Assembly: GCA_016713325.1 (NCBI GenBank)
Contig: JADJPJ010000084.1
Coordinates: 1-64,000, forward strand
Length of the DNA stretch: 64,000 nucleotides
Direction: 5' to 3'
Origin: Candidatus Flexifilum affinis
GTDB taxonomy: Bacteria > Chloroflexota > Anaerolineae > Aggregatilineales > Phototrophicaceae
Shown here: in pieces, positions 16,808-25,554 of the stretch
How the letters are laid out: each line of letters opens with the position of its first letter
Numbering within the stretch: the stretch's first letter is position 1
Translations under genes and position numbers: made by a program
Notes under the pieces: generated by a model
Told to the model about the DNA's origin: nothing
The model's database searches: none
The model's input: only the letters and a program-made list of their open reading frames with translations

Positions 16808-17884
16808 TCCTCGCACAAACCCCACCAGCGCCTCGGCGGCCACGGCGTGCCCCGCCTCAGTCCAGTGGCCGTCGCAGGGGAAGCGCACCACCGTGCCGGC
16901 ATCCGCCGCTGCGTCGAACGGCTCCAGCAGGCTGAGGTGGGCGATGCCCAGGGCGTCCAGCCCTTCGGCGATCTGCGCGTGCACGGCGGCGCGTTCGTCG
17001 GGGGCCAGCACGCTCTGCTCGATCACCACGCCCAGGCGCGCTCCATCGGCCTCCACTTCGTCGCGCAGCGCGGCCAGTTGGGCGAAGGTCCATTCCCAGC
17101 TTTCGGCGCGGGCGGCCTCGAATTCCGGCCCGATCAGGTTGACCGGCGGCAGGAACTGGCGCAGGCGCACCGACAGGAAGCGGTACAGCGCCGATCGCTC
17201 CAGCAGGAAGCGGTGCACGGGCGCCATCGGCACCTCGCGGGGCGGATCGGCGGCCAGCGCCCCGGACTCGTCCAGGCGCATGTACGGCCGGGTGTACACC
17301 CAGTCGATCGACATGCCGACGAAGGCGGGGTGATTGTCGGCGAAGTCGTTGTGCGGCGTGAACAGCAGCAGCACCACGTCCGGGGCATAGGCGCGCCCCT
17401 CGCGCTCGTAGAGGATCATCTCCTGCGCCGTGCCATAGCCGGCGCGCCCCAGGGCGATCACCTCGGTCGGCGTCTCGGCCCCCTCGTTGAGCAGCGGCTC
17501 CAGGCGGCGGAAGAAGGTCTGCTCCAGCGGCACTTCGAGCGCCGCCACCAGCGAATCGCCCAGGAACAGCACGCGCTCCGTCCCCGGCGCCGCTTCGAGA
17601 TCATGCTCGACGTCGTGCGCCCCCGCGCTGTTGATCTCGACATGGTTGGTGAATTCGCGCGGGCAGCCGACGTTGAACCATGTCCCGCCGGCGTTCGGCC
17701 GGTAGGTCCAGCCCAGGGCGTCGTCCTGCATGGCGAAGGAGTCGGGGTAGAGGGGGATGGCGCGCACGGCAACTTCCAGGGCGCCGAAGGTCAGCAGCAG
17801 GGTGAAGAGGATCACGCCGATGCGGATCAGTCGCTGGCGCACGGTGTACTGCGGGATCGGTTTGGTCGCTTGGACATCACTCAA
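16793..17884 (-). CDS. Membrane-anchored SGNH/GDSL-type hydrolase
   Basis: A 363-residue protein with a single N-terminal anchor (RIGVILFTLLLTFGALEVAV, residues 26-45). Block I with the nucleophile lies in VLFLGDSLVAALE and block V with the Asp/His pair in CDGHWTEAGHAV. Between them are the block II/III-like ALGRAGYGTAQEM and LLFTPHNDF. This layout fits SGNH hydrolases acting on acylated or acetylated extracellular polymers, as AlgJ/AlgX-like proteins do. Its start overlaps the end of the cyclase gene by 8 bp, so the two are probably translated together. Confidence 0.8.
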   Translation of the reverse strand: MSDVQATKPIPQYTVRQRLIRIGVILFTLLLTFGALEVAVRAIPLYPDSFAMQDDALGWTYRPNAGGTWFNVGCPREFTNHVEINSAGAHDVEHDLEAAPGTERVLFLGDSLVAALEVPLEQTFFRRLEPLLNEGAETPTEVIALGRAGYGTAQEMILYEREGRAYAPDVVLLLFTPHNDFADNHPAFVGMSIDWVYTRPYMRLDESGALAADPPREVPMAPVHRFLLERSALYRFLSVRLRQFLPPVNLIGPEFEAARAESWEWTFAQLAALRDEVEADGARLGVVIEQSVLAPDERAAVHAQIAEGLDALGIAHLSLLEPFDAAADAGTVVRFPCDGHWTEAGHAVAAEALVGFVRGLSAE

Positions 17885-19441
17885 CAGGCTGCGTCCCGGT
17901 GATCTCGTAGACCTTCGCCGGCGTGCTGCGCCCGCGAATCTTCAGCTCGCCCAGCGACTTGGCCGCCATGGTCGCCGGCAGCCGGCCGCTGATGGCCTCG
18001 TCGATCAAAATCTGGCCGGGGCGGGCCGCTTCGGTCAGGCGGCGAGCCACGTTGACCACGTCGCCGATGGCCGTGTAATTGACGGCGCTCTCCGTGCCCA
18101 CGTAGCCGACGATCGCCTCTCCGGTGCTGATGCCGATGCCGAAGGCGATCTGCTCGTCGCGGTCGGTATTCATCTGCTGGATGGCAATCTGAAGCATGAG
18201 CGCGGCGTTGACGGCCTTAACCACATGGTTGTCCTGGGTGTCCGGTGCGTTGAAGATGGCCATCAGGCCGTCGCCCATGTATTTGTCGATCGTGCCGCTG
18301 TAGGAGAGGATGACGTTGGCGGCCAGGCTGAGGTAGGCATTCAGCACTTCCAGCAGCGCCTGCGGGGTGGTGCTCTCCGCCATGCTGGTATAGCCGCGCA
18401 TGTCGGCGAACAGCACGGTGATCTCGCGGCTGTCCCCGCCGGGACGCACGGTCTCCGGCTCGGCGACCACTTTTTCGACCACGCTGGGCGAGACGAAGCG
18501 GCCGAAGCTGTTGACGATGCGCGTCTTTTCGCGGTCCTTGTTTTCGCGCAGGTGCTGGTAGTTGCGCGAATTCTCGATGGCGATGGCGGCATAGTCGGAC
18601 AGCGCGCTGAGCAGGGCACAGTGATGATCGGTGAACGTGGGCGATCCGCTGGAGTGGTTCGACACTTCCAGCACGCCCATCACCGTCTCGCCCAGGACCA
18701 GGGCGCCGCCGCCACCGACGACGCGCCGCGCTCGCCGCTGTTGGGCGCATGGACCAGCGGCTTGCGCTCGTTGACCACCTGCACGGCGAAGGCATCGCGC
18801 ACCGGCGACTCCGTGGCGACCGCGCGGGCCGTGCCGCGTTTGCGCGCCGCCCGGCAGACCAACCCGCCCGACTCCACCAGGTGCAGCGCGCCCTCTTCGG
18901 CGTCGGCCACCTTGATCGCCGCCTCGACGATGCGCGGCAGCAGTTGGTCGAGGTCCATCAGGCTGGTCACGCTCTTGCCGATGCTGTACAGGATATTCAG
19001 TTCGTTCAGGCTGCGCTGAAGCTGCCGGTTGGACTGGAGCAGGCGGTCGGTCAGCGCGTCCTTTTCGCGGCGCAGGCGCACGTCGCCCAGGCTGCGCTCG
19101 ATGGCCATCAGCATCTCTTCGATGGAGAACGGCTTCTTGACGTAGTCCTTGACGCCCAGCCGGTAGACTTCGACGGCGATCTCTTCCGAGCCGTAAAACG
19201 TCATCAGGATGACCGGGATGTCCATGTTCTGCTGGCTCAGCGCTTCGAGCACTTCCACGCCGGTCATGCGAGGCATCTGGTAGTCGAGGAGGATCAGGTC
19301 CGGCCTGTGCTTGACCGCCAGTTCAAGCCCTTCACGCCCATCTTTTGCCATGATGCAGTCATAGCCGTTTGGTTTCAGGACGTAGTCGGCGATGAAATCA
19401 CGGCTTTCGCGCCCATCATCCACAATCAGGATGCGTTCCAC
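17877..19441 (-). CDS. Response regulator-GAF-class III adenylate cyclase, one frameshift
   Basis: The start is GTG 19441 after AGGGAAGAG. Order of domains: receiver (residues 1-120, phosphoacceptor Asp53 in LLDYQMP, Lys103 in KKPF), a coiled coil (about 130-165), a GAF domain (ILYSIGKSVTSLMDLDQLLP onward), then a class III cyclase catalytic domain. The cyclase holds both metal Asps (VLFADMRGY and YMGDGLMAIF) and the YTAIGDVVNVARRL segment. The frame shifts near 18700 inside the GAF domain, at GERGASSV; the other side resumes at VMGVLEVSN. A phosphorelay would thus set cyclic-nucleotide synthesis. ATP is more likely than GTP as substrate but the specificity residues were not checked. It is followed immediately by the SGNH hydrolase gene. 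Confidence 0.8.
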
Positions 19442-19563
19442 AGCTCTTCCCTCTGCTGCTGCTGATCCACCTCTTCGTTCCAAGTATAGTCCATCGTCTG
19501 CTGATGCGCTTCCGAACATTTGGTCGCATAGTATGAGAGATTTTTCATCTCAACGATTTATGA

Positions 19564-19592
19564 TTGTGCCCGATTCGGATGGGGTCTATAAT
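19564..19592 (+). promoter_or_regulatory. Promoter of the first signal peptidase gene
   Basis: TTGTGC (19564-19569), a 17-nt spacer, and a perfect TATAAT (19587-19592). The downstream ATG at 19603 starts only 10 nt after the -10 box, so the transcript would have almost no leader. No ribosome site is present before that ATG. Confidence 0.65.
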
Positions 19593-19602
19593 CAGAATCA
19601 AC

Positions 19603-20214
19603 ATGCGCACCCGAAAAGAACAGGTCAACTTGGACGAACTGCAATCACAACCTACCCCGCGTCCACGTCTCCAGTATCGCAGCGTCGCCCGCACTCTTCG
19701 CGAAACATTCGATACCATCATCTGGGTAGCCGTTTTGTTCACCCTGGTGAATCTGGCCTCGGCGCGTTTCATCGTCGAGGGCGCCAGCATGGAGCCGAAC
19801 TTCCACACCGGGGAGTACATTGTGGTCAGCCGGGTCAGCTATCTGTTTAGCGATCCGACGCGTGGCGACATCGTGGTCTTTCACTATCCGAATAACCCCC
19901 AGCAGGATTACATCAAACGGGTGATCGGTCTGCCGGGCGACACGGTGGAAATTCGCGATCGCCAGGTCTATGTCAACGGGGAGATGCTCAATGAGCCGTA
20001 TATCAACGAGCCATGTGCGAATTCCTGCCCGGATCGCGTCTGGGAAGTAGGGCCTGATGAGTTTTTCGTCATGGGCGATAATCGCAACCACAGCAGCGAC
20101 TCGCGGGCCTTTGGAATGGTGGGCCGCCAGTTCATTGTTGGAGAGGCGTTGTTGCGATATTTCCCGATCAACAAGATTGGCTCGGTCAAAGACATCGCAT
20201 ATCCCAATCCGTAA
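19603..20214 (+). CDS. lepB: Signal peptidase I (first of two)
   Basis: The 203-residue protein has a cytoplasmic N-terminal tail (about 35 residues), one membrane segment (IIWVAVLFTLVNLASARF), and the S26 peptidase domain outside. The catalytic dyad is Ser62 in VEGASMEPN and Lys105 in DYIKRVIGLPGD; box E is VMGDNRNHSSDSR. It removes signal peptides from exported proteins, of which this window encodes many. An insert with CANSC before the final box gives a possible disulfide. The start is set by a TATAAT only 10 nt upstream; a start 39 nt earlier would overlap the promoter. A second copy follows directly. Confidence 0.9.
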   Translation: MRTRKEQVNLDELQSQPTPRPRLQYRSVARTLRETFDTIIWVAVLFTLVNLASARFIVEGASMEPNFHTGEYIVVSRVSYLFSDPTRGDIVVFHYPNNPQQDYIKRVIGLPGDTVEIRDRQVYVNGEMLNEPYINEPCANSCPDRVWEVGPDEFFVMGDNRNHSSDSRAFGMVGRQFIVGEALLRYFPINKIGSVKDIAYPNP

Positions 20215-20215
20215 T

Positions 20216-20242
20216 TTGGGATATTGGGATAATGTTGGGATA
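20216..20242 (+). repeat. Three TTGGGATA direct repeats between the signal peptidase genes
   Basis: TTGGGATA occurs at 20216, 20224 and 20235, just upstream of ATG 20251. The spacing (8 and 11 nt) would allow a binding site or a promoter with overlapping -10 boxes. No clear ribosome site precedes the downstream ATG. Confidence 0.5.
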
Positions 20243-20250
20243 AAACAGGG

Positions 20251-20856
20251 ATGATAAACGTCGAGGCAGGGGTTCAGGCTGCCGTCGCCAAACCACGTCC
20301 AAGCCTGCGGCAGAGCGCCCTCGGGCGAGAGATCTTCGAAACGGCTCTGCTCATCGTGCTGGTTTACACGCTGGTGAACCTGGCGACGGTGCGCTTCTTC
20401 ATCGAAGGCCCGAGCATGCAGCCGAATTTTCACGAGGGGCAGTATCTGCTGGTGAGCCGTCTTCACTATCTGTTCGGCGAACCGCAGCGCGGCGATATCG
20501 TCGTCTTCGACCCGCCCGGCGATGATGCTCAGCCGGACGACCCGCTGCTGATCAAGCGGCTGATCGCGCTGCCCGGCGAGACAGTGGCGATCCGCGAGGG
20601 GCAGGTGTTCATCAACGACGTCCCGCTCGCCGAGCCGTATACCAAAGAATTATGCACCACGTCGACGTGCGAAGACCGCACCTGGGAAATCCCGGAAGGC
20701 AGTTTCTTCTTTATGGGCGATAACCGGAATAACAGCCGGGACTCGCGCGTTTTTGGACCGGTTACCAAAGACCGGATCATCGGCGAGGCGGTGGTCCGCT
20801 ATTGGCCCCCCCAGGATTGGGCCATCGTACTGCGTTACCTGTTTCCCGGACAGTGA
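20251..20856 (+). CDS. lepB: Signal peptidase I (second of two)
   Basis: A 201-residue paralogue of the preceding gene, separated by 36 nt. It has the same plan: N-terminal tail, one membrane segment (ALLIVLVYTLVNLATVRFF), Ser55 in IEGPSMQPN, Lys102 in LLIKRLIALPGE, and the MGDNRNNSRDSR box. A pair of cysteines (CTTSTC) sits at the place of CANSC in the first copy. The two proteins differ enough that their substrate ranges may differ. Either could be the housekeeping enzyme. Confidence 0.9.
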   Translation: MINVEAGVQAAVAKPRPSLRQSALGREIFETALLIVLVYTLVNLATVRFFIEGPSMQPNFHEGQYLLVSRLHYLFGEPQRGDIVVFDPPGDDAQPDDPLLIKRLIALPGETVAIREGQVFINDVPLAEPYTKELCTTSTCEDRTWEIPEGSFFFMGDNRNNSRDSRVFGPVTKDRIIGEAVVRYWPPQDWAIVLRYLFPGQ

Positions 20857-20917
20857 CGGCGAAGCATCACGCTGAACGCTGTTCGCACCGGTTTACCGTA
20901 TAGGGAGGGAGAACCGA

Positions 20918-21226
20918 ATGGGACCCAAAACCAGCAGCACCAAGCACGCCTGCCCGCGCTGCCAGATCGGCACCATGCAGCCGACTCAGGCTTCTTACTC
21001 GACCGTATATCGCAGCGCACTGCTCAGCGTCCCAAACATCCCCGCCTGGAGTTGTGATATCTGCGCTTATCTGGAATATGATGACGATGCCATGGCCCGG
21101 CTGGAAGCGCTGGTCGGGGAGTACATCCTGACAAACGAGACGGCGCGCGCCAATCCCAAGCCGGCCGCCCTCGATTCCGAAGGAGAACCGGGCGAAGGCA
21201 AGCGCAGCACGCGCGTCAAGCCCTGA
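20918..21226 (+). CDS. Small zinc-ribbon protein, YgiT-like
   Basis: A 102-residue protein with a GGGAGGGAG ribosome site. CPRC and CDIC, about 34 residues apart, form a likely four-Cys zinc ribbon, with a strand between them (STVYRSALLSVPNIPAWSCD) as in YgiT-type zinc fingers. The end is charged and disordered. YgiT-type domains are often DNA-binding parts of antitoxins, but no helix-turn-helix follows here and no toxin is adjacent, so a free-standing role is likely. A hairpin separates it from the response regulator gene. Confidence 0.65.
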   Translation: MGPKTSSTKHACPRCQIGTMQPTQASYSTVYRSALLSVPNIPAWSCDICAYLEYDDDAMARLEALVGEYILTNETARANPKPAALDSEGEPGEGKRSTRVKP

Positions 21227-21243
21227 TCCATACGCTTCACTGC

Positions 21244-21281
21244 GAGGGCGGCGCCGGCAAACGCGTTTGCACGCCGCCCTC
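21244..21281. other. Long stem-loop between zinc-ribbon and regulator genes
   Basis: GAGGGCGGCG pairs with CGCCGCCCTC, and inside it GCAAACGCGTTTGC is self-complementary. No T-run follows, so it is either a weak terminator for the upstream gene or a processing or stability hairpin ahead of the response regulator. Confidence 0.55.
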
Positions 21282-21308
21282 TTCATCGCAACCAACAAGG
21301 GGGAGGTT

Positions 21309-21680
21309 TTGGCCAATCGAGTACTTGTCGTCGAGGATAACAGCGACAACATGACCCTCATGTGCGATATCCTCGACGCGTTGGGGTATCAGACCCTGAA
21401 AGCGCGTAACGGCGCCGAGGGGATCGCTGTCGCGGAAGCCGAAGTGCCCGACCTCATCCTGATGGATCTGTCCATGCCCCAGATGGATGGCTGGACCGCG
21501 ACCCGTCACCTCAAAGCCAAGCCGGAACTGCAACATATCCCCGTCGTCGCCCTGACCGCCCATGCCATGATGGGCGACCGTGACCGCGCGATCGAAGCCG
21601 GCTGCGACGACTACCTCACCAAGCCGATCACGCTGCGCACCTTCTCCGAGATGGTCCGCAAATACGCGCCCTCGACCTGA
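21309..21680 (+). CDS. Stand-alone CheY-like response regulator
   Basis: TTG 21309 follows GGGGGAGG, a start arrangement also seen at 12203. The 123-residue product is a single receiver domain: acidic pocket VVEDN, phosphoacceptor Asp53 in LILMDLSMPQMDG, Thr in VVALTAHAM and Lys in YLTKPI. It is closest in style to the DivK/Spo0F-like receivers that pass phosphate between proteins. There is no output domain and no kinase nearby; partners could be any of the orphan kinases in this window. Confidence 0.85.
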   Translation: MANRVLVVEDNSDNMTLMCDILDALGYQTLKARNGAEGIAVAEAEVPDLILMDLSMPQMDGWTATRHLKAKPELQHIPVVALTAHAMMGDRDRAIEAGCDDYLTKPITLRTFSEMVRKYAPST

Positions 21681-21771
21681 CACGAACCCGGCCACCAACC
21701 CACGCGCCTCGCGAGGCGACCCTACGACTCGACTCGCTCCCTGACGAACCCCATCCGTAGGGGCGGTTCGT

Positions 21772-21841
<70 letters not shown>

Positions 21842-21894
21842 CGTCGAGCACCGCACCCTTTTCCACAGCATCTCGTGAACCGCCCTGGGCCGTT

Positions 21895-22659
21895 TTACGC
21901 CAACCCCAATGTCCCCAGAATCACATCCGGTTTGTCCGTGATGATGCCGTGCACGCCAAGATCGCGCAGGATGACGGCCCGGTCCGGGTCATTGACCGTC
22001 CAGGTGTTGAGGACGCGGCCGGCGGCGACGTGTTCGGCCACCAGCTCCGCCGTGATCTCCTGGTGATACGGGTGGTAGGCCTCGTAGGGATGTGTGGCCA
22101 TGATGTCCTGCACGCCCTCCGGCGATTCGCGATCGTACAGAAAGCCGATCGGCACTTCGGGCAGGAGGGCGCGGAAGCGCAGGAGCGTGAAGGGGTTGAA
22201 GGACGAGAGGATCACCCGGCGGGTCATGTTGTGGCGGCGGATACAGTCCGCCACCACCTGCTCGACGCCATCGGTCTCCATGGTGTGCGACTTGATCTCC
22301 ACGTTGACGAAGACACGCTGGCCGACGGCCTCGAAGACCTCGTCCAGCGTGGGAATGCGCGTGCCGGCGAACTGCGGCCCGAAGTAGCTCCCCGCGTCCA
22401 GCGCCTTCAGTTCGGCCAGGGTCTTGTCGGCGACCCGGCCGGTTCCATCCGAGATGGCGTCGACCGTGAAATCATGGACGATGACCGGATGGCCATCGGC
22501 CGAGCGGTGGACGTCGAGTTCGATGCCGTGCGCCCCCTGGGCCGCGGCCAGCTCGAATGAGGGGAGGGTGTTCATCGGGGCATAGGCACGCGCTCCCCGG
22601 TGACCGAAGACCAGCGTGCCGCCGGCGTACATGGCGTCCAGAACAGGATGGGTACTCAT
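21895..22659 (-). CDS. Glycerophosphodiester phosphodiesterase
   Basis: A 254-residue cytoplasmic enzyme of the GDPD family, with a GAGGA ribosome site before ATG 22659. The key motifs are FGHRGARAYAPMNTLPSFELA (HRGA with catalytic His), IELDVHRSADGHPVIVHD (metal-binding Glu/Asp and second catalytic His) and VNVEIKSHT (metal Glu). It splits glycerophosphodiesters from lipid turnover into glycerol 3-phosphate and an alcohol. It is divergent from the glycogen phosphorylase gene across a 225-bp region that must hold both promoters. Confidence 0.9.
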   Translation of the reverse strand: MSTHPVLDAMYAGGTLVFGHRGARAYAPMNTLPSFELAAAQGAHGIELDVHRSADGHPVIVHDFTVDAISDGTGRVADKTLAELKALDAGSYFGPQFAGTRIPTLDEVFEAVGQRVFVNVEIKSHTMETDGVEQVVADCIRRHNMTRRVILSSFNPFTLLRFRALLPEVPIGFLYDRESPEGVQDIMATHPYEAYHPYHQEITAELVAEHVAAGRVLNTWTVNDPDRAVILRDLGVHGIITDKPDVILGTLGLA

Positions 22660-22884
22660 AAGGTGATCGTCCTCGCAGTGCTAGCAGGTCTCGAAAAGGC
22701 TTGTGCTTCTTTAAGAAATCAGCATCGTCACCCGGATTCTCCGCTCAGGGCCAGGGGCCACGCTTTTCGCGGGTGGCAAAACAAGGTATGCTTTTTGCGC
22801 TTTTGCCCGTCGTCAACCCTGATTGGACCCTGATCGACGGCAAGAGTATTCTCTCATCTGGATGTTTCCGGAGCAAACACGACT

Positions 22885-25461
22885 ATGGTAAAGCCCATTG
22901 CTACGGTGAGCGTCGTCCCCAAGCTTCCCGAAGCGCTTGAACGGCTGCGTGAACTGGCCTACAACCTGCGGTGGTCGTGGCACCATGACACGATCAACCT
23001 GTTCCGCCGCCTCGACCGCGATCTGTGGGAAGAGACGGGACACAACCCGGTCATGCTGCTGGGCAGCATCGATCAGCGCCGCCTTGAAGCGTTGGTCGAA
23101 GACTCCGCTTTTATGACCCATTTTCATCGGGTCTGCAATGACTTCGATGCCTATATGTTCTCGCGGGATACGTGGTACAGCCGCAACTATGGCGCGGCCA
23201 AAGCACCGCATATCGCCTATTTTTCGATGGAATTCGGTCTCACCGAGGCACTGCAAAACTACTCTGGCGGTCTGGGCGTCCTGAGCGGCGACCACCTCAA
23301 GAGCGCCAGCGACCTCGGTCTGCCCCTGGTCGGCGTCGGCCTGCTTTACCAGGAAGGCTACTTCCGGCAGTACCTGAGCGTCGACGGCTATCAGCAGGAG
23401 ATCTACCCCCTCAACGACTTTGCCAACATGCCCCTGACCACCGTCACGGGCGCGGATGGCAAGCCGCTGCGCGTCAGTGTGACGCTGCCGGGCCACGATC
23501 TGTATGCCTATATTCATCGCGTGCAGGTCGGGCGCGTGCCGCTCTATCTGCTGGACACCAACATCGACGACAACACCCGCGTCGAGGATCGCAGCCTGAC
23601 CGACCGTCTGTATGGCGGCGACAAGCGCACCCGCATCCGCCAGGAGATGCTGGTCGGCATTGGCGGCATCCGCGCCCTGAACGCGCTCGGCATCGAGCCG
23701 CAGGTTTTCCACATCAACGAGGGCCATTCGGCCTTCCTGACGCTGGAACGCGCTCGCCAGTTCATGGCCCTGCATCACGTCGACTTCTGGGAAGCGCGCG
23801 ATATCCTCTCCCCGTCGAACGTCTTCACCATCCACACCCCGGTGCCCGCCGGTCTGGAGCGCTTCGGTCTGGAGCAGATGCAGGAGCATTTCCGCGACTA
23901 TACCCAGCAGCTCGGCATCAGTTGGGACGAATTCCTCAGCCTGGGTCGCGAACATGCCAGCGGCGGCGATGTCTACGCGCTGCCGGTGCTGGCGCTCAAC
24001 ATGTCCGGCGCTTCGAACGGCGTGGCCAAGCTGCACGGTGTGGTCAGCCGCAAGATGTGGAAGTGGATGTACCCCAACGTGCCAGAGGTGGAGATCCCCA
24101 TCTCTTCGGTGACCAACGGCGTCCATACGCAGACGTGGCTCAGCGCCGAGATGGCCGAACTGTTCGACCGCTACCTCAGCCCGCGCTGGCGCATGGACGA
24201 GGCGGACCCCGAGGTCTGGGCCGATGCCGAGAATATTCCCGACACCGAACTGTGGCGCACGCACATCCGCCGCCGCGAGCGGCTGATTGCCTTCACCCGT
24301 GAGCGCCTCAAGCAGCAGCTTGAGCGGCGTGGCGCGCCACGCCGCGAAATCGACGATGCGGATCAGGCGCTCGACCCGGATGCGCTGACTATCGGCTTTG
24401 CCCGCCGCTTCGCCACCTATAAGCGCGCGACCCTGCTGTTCAGCGACATGGACCGCCTGCTCAAGATCGTCAACAATGCCCAGCGGCCGGTGCAGTTCAT
24501 CTTCGCCGGCAAGGCGCACCCGCATGACTCCGCCGGCAAGGAGTTCATCCGGGCCATTGTCAACCAGGCGCGCACGCCGGAACTGCGCCACAACCTGGTC
24601 TTCCTGGAAGACTACGACATGAACGTCGCCCGCTATCTGGTGCAGGGCGTTGACATCTGGATGAACAATCCGCGCCGCCCGAAGGAAGCCAGCGGCACCA
24701 GCGGTATGAAGGTGATCTACAACGGCGGCCTGAACTTCAGCATTCTGGACGGGTGGTGGGATGAAGCCTACACGCCGGACCTGGGCTGGGCGATCGGCAA
24801 CCGCGAAGAGTGGGCGGAGACAGCCGAACGCGAACAGGACCAGATCGAGAGCGAGGCGCTCTACAACATCCTGGAGCACGACATCGTGCCCCTCTTCTAT
24901 GAGGATCGCACCCGCGACAATCTGCCACGAGGGTGGATTCGCAGGATGAAGGAGTCGATCAAGCATCTCGCCCCGGTGTTCAACACCCACCGCATGGTGG
25001 AGGAATATCACGAGCGCATGTACGAGCCTGCCCGCGAGATGTTCACGTCGCTGATCACCCCCACCCTGGAGAAGGGACACGCCTTCTCGTCCTACCAGCG
25101 CAAGGTCCGCCGCGAATGGCCCAACGTCGCCGTGCGCGACGTCTCGATCAGCGAGGCGACGGTGGATGTCGGCAATCAATTGCAGGTTCGGGCGGTGGTC
25201 GCGCTCGGCCATCTGGCGCCGGATGAAGTGGCCGTGCAGATGTACACCGGGCCGCTGAATACGCGCGGCGACATCGAGGAAGGCGAATGCGTCTCGATGA
25301 GCCTGTCCGAGTCGTCCGGCGGCGTGCACGTCTTCGTCGGCACCACCATCTACCAGACCAGCGGCGAGCGCGGCGTGTCAGTGCGCGTCCTGCCGAAGAA
25401 TGACAGTCTGATCACCCCCTTCCTGCCCGGCCTGATCCGCTGGGCGGGGGATTCGCGATAG
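22885..25461 (+). CDS. glgP: Alpha-glucan (glycogen) phosphorylase, GT35, with DUF3417 domain
   Basis: An 858-residue enzyme with no frame breaks. Residues 10-100 form the DUF3417 domain (LAYNLRWSWHHDTINLFRRL). The GT35 catalytic part then shows AYFSMEFGLTEALQNYSGGL, INEGHSAFL and GFARRFATYKRA. The PLP Lys609 lies in GTSGMKVIYNGGLNFSILDG. It phosphorolyses alpha-1,4-glucan to glucose 1-phosphate. This short DUF3417 form is the type found in many non-enteric bacteria and archaea and usually lacks the allosteric sites of animal enzymes. A GH13 glucosidase at 37808 may act on the same glucan pool. Confidence 0.95.
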   Translation: MVKPIATVSVVPKLPEALERLRELAYNLRWSWHHDTINLFRRLDRDLWEETGHNPVMLLGSIDQRRLEALVEDSAFMTHFHRVCNDFDAYMFSRDTWYSRNYGAAKAPHIAYFSMEFGLTEALQNYSGGLGVLSGDHLKSASDLGLPLVGVGLLYQEGYFRQYLSVDGYQQEIYPLNDFANMPLTTVTGADGKPLRVSVTLPGHDLYAYIHRVQVGRVPLYLLDTNIDDNTRVEDRSLTDRLYGGDKRTRIRQEMLVGIGGIRALNALGIEPQVFHINEGHSAFLTLERARQFMALHHVDFWEARDILSPSNVFTIHTPVPAGLERFGLEQMQEHFRDYTQQLGISWDEFLSLGREHASGGDVYALPVLALNMSGASNGVAKLHGVVSRKMWKWMYPNVPEVEIPISSVTNGVHTQTWLSAEMAELFDRYLSPRWRMDEADPEVWADAENIPDTELWRTHIRRRERLIAFTRERLKQQLERRGAPRREIDDADQALDPDALTIGFARRFATYKRATLLFSDMDRLLKIVNNAQRPVQFIFAGKAHPHDSAGKEFIRAIVNQARTPELRHNLVFLEDYDMNVARYLVQGVDIWMNNPRRPKEASGTSGMKVIYNGGLNFSILDGWWDEAYTPDLGWAIGNREEWAETAEREQDQIESEALYNILEHDIVPLFYEDRTRDNLPRGWIRRMKESIKHLAPVFNTHRMVEEYHERMYEPAREMFTSLITPTLEKGHAFSSYQRKVRREWPNVAVRDVSISEATVDVGNQLQVRAVVALGHLAPDEVAVQMYTGPLNTRGDIEEGECVSMSLSESSGGVHVFVGTTIYQTSGERGVSVRVLPKNDSLITPFLPGLIRWAGDSR

Positions 25462-25492
25462 CCGGAGCGTATCTGACTCTTCAGCTTTTTCC

Positions 25493-25527
25493 CGTAGGGG
25501 CGAGCCGGCGGCTCGCCCCACGCGGGG
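25493..25527. repeat. GTAGGGGCGAGCC hairpin
   Basis: GGGGCGAGCC pairs with GGCTCGCCCC around a 2-nt loop. It lies between the convergent phosphorylase and membrane protein genes and may double as a weak terminator. Confidence 0.65.
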
Positions 25528-25554
25528 GAGCAAAGGACCGATTTCGAACAGCCT

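Noticed and set aside
22813..25329. An 838-codon minus-strand frame opposite glycogen phosphorylase
   Set aside because: It mirrors codon-position bias of the phosphorylase gene and shows no motif or ribosome site.
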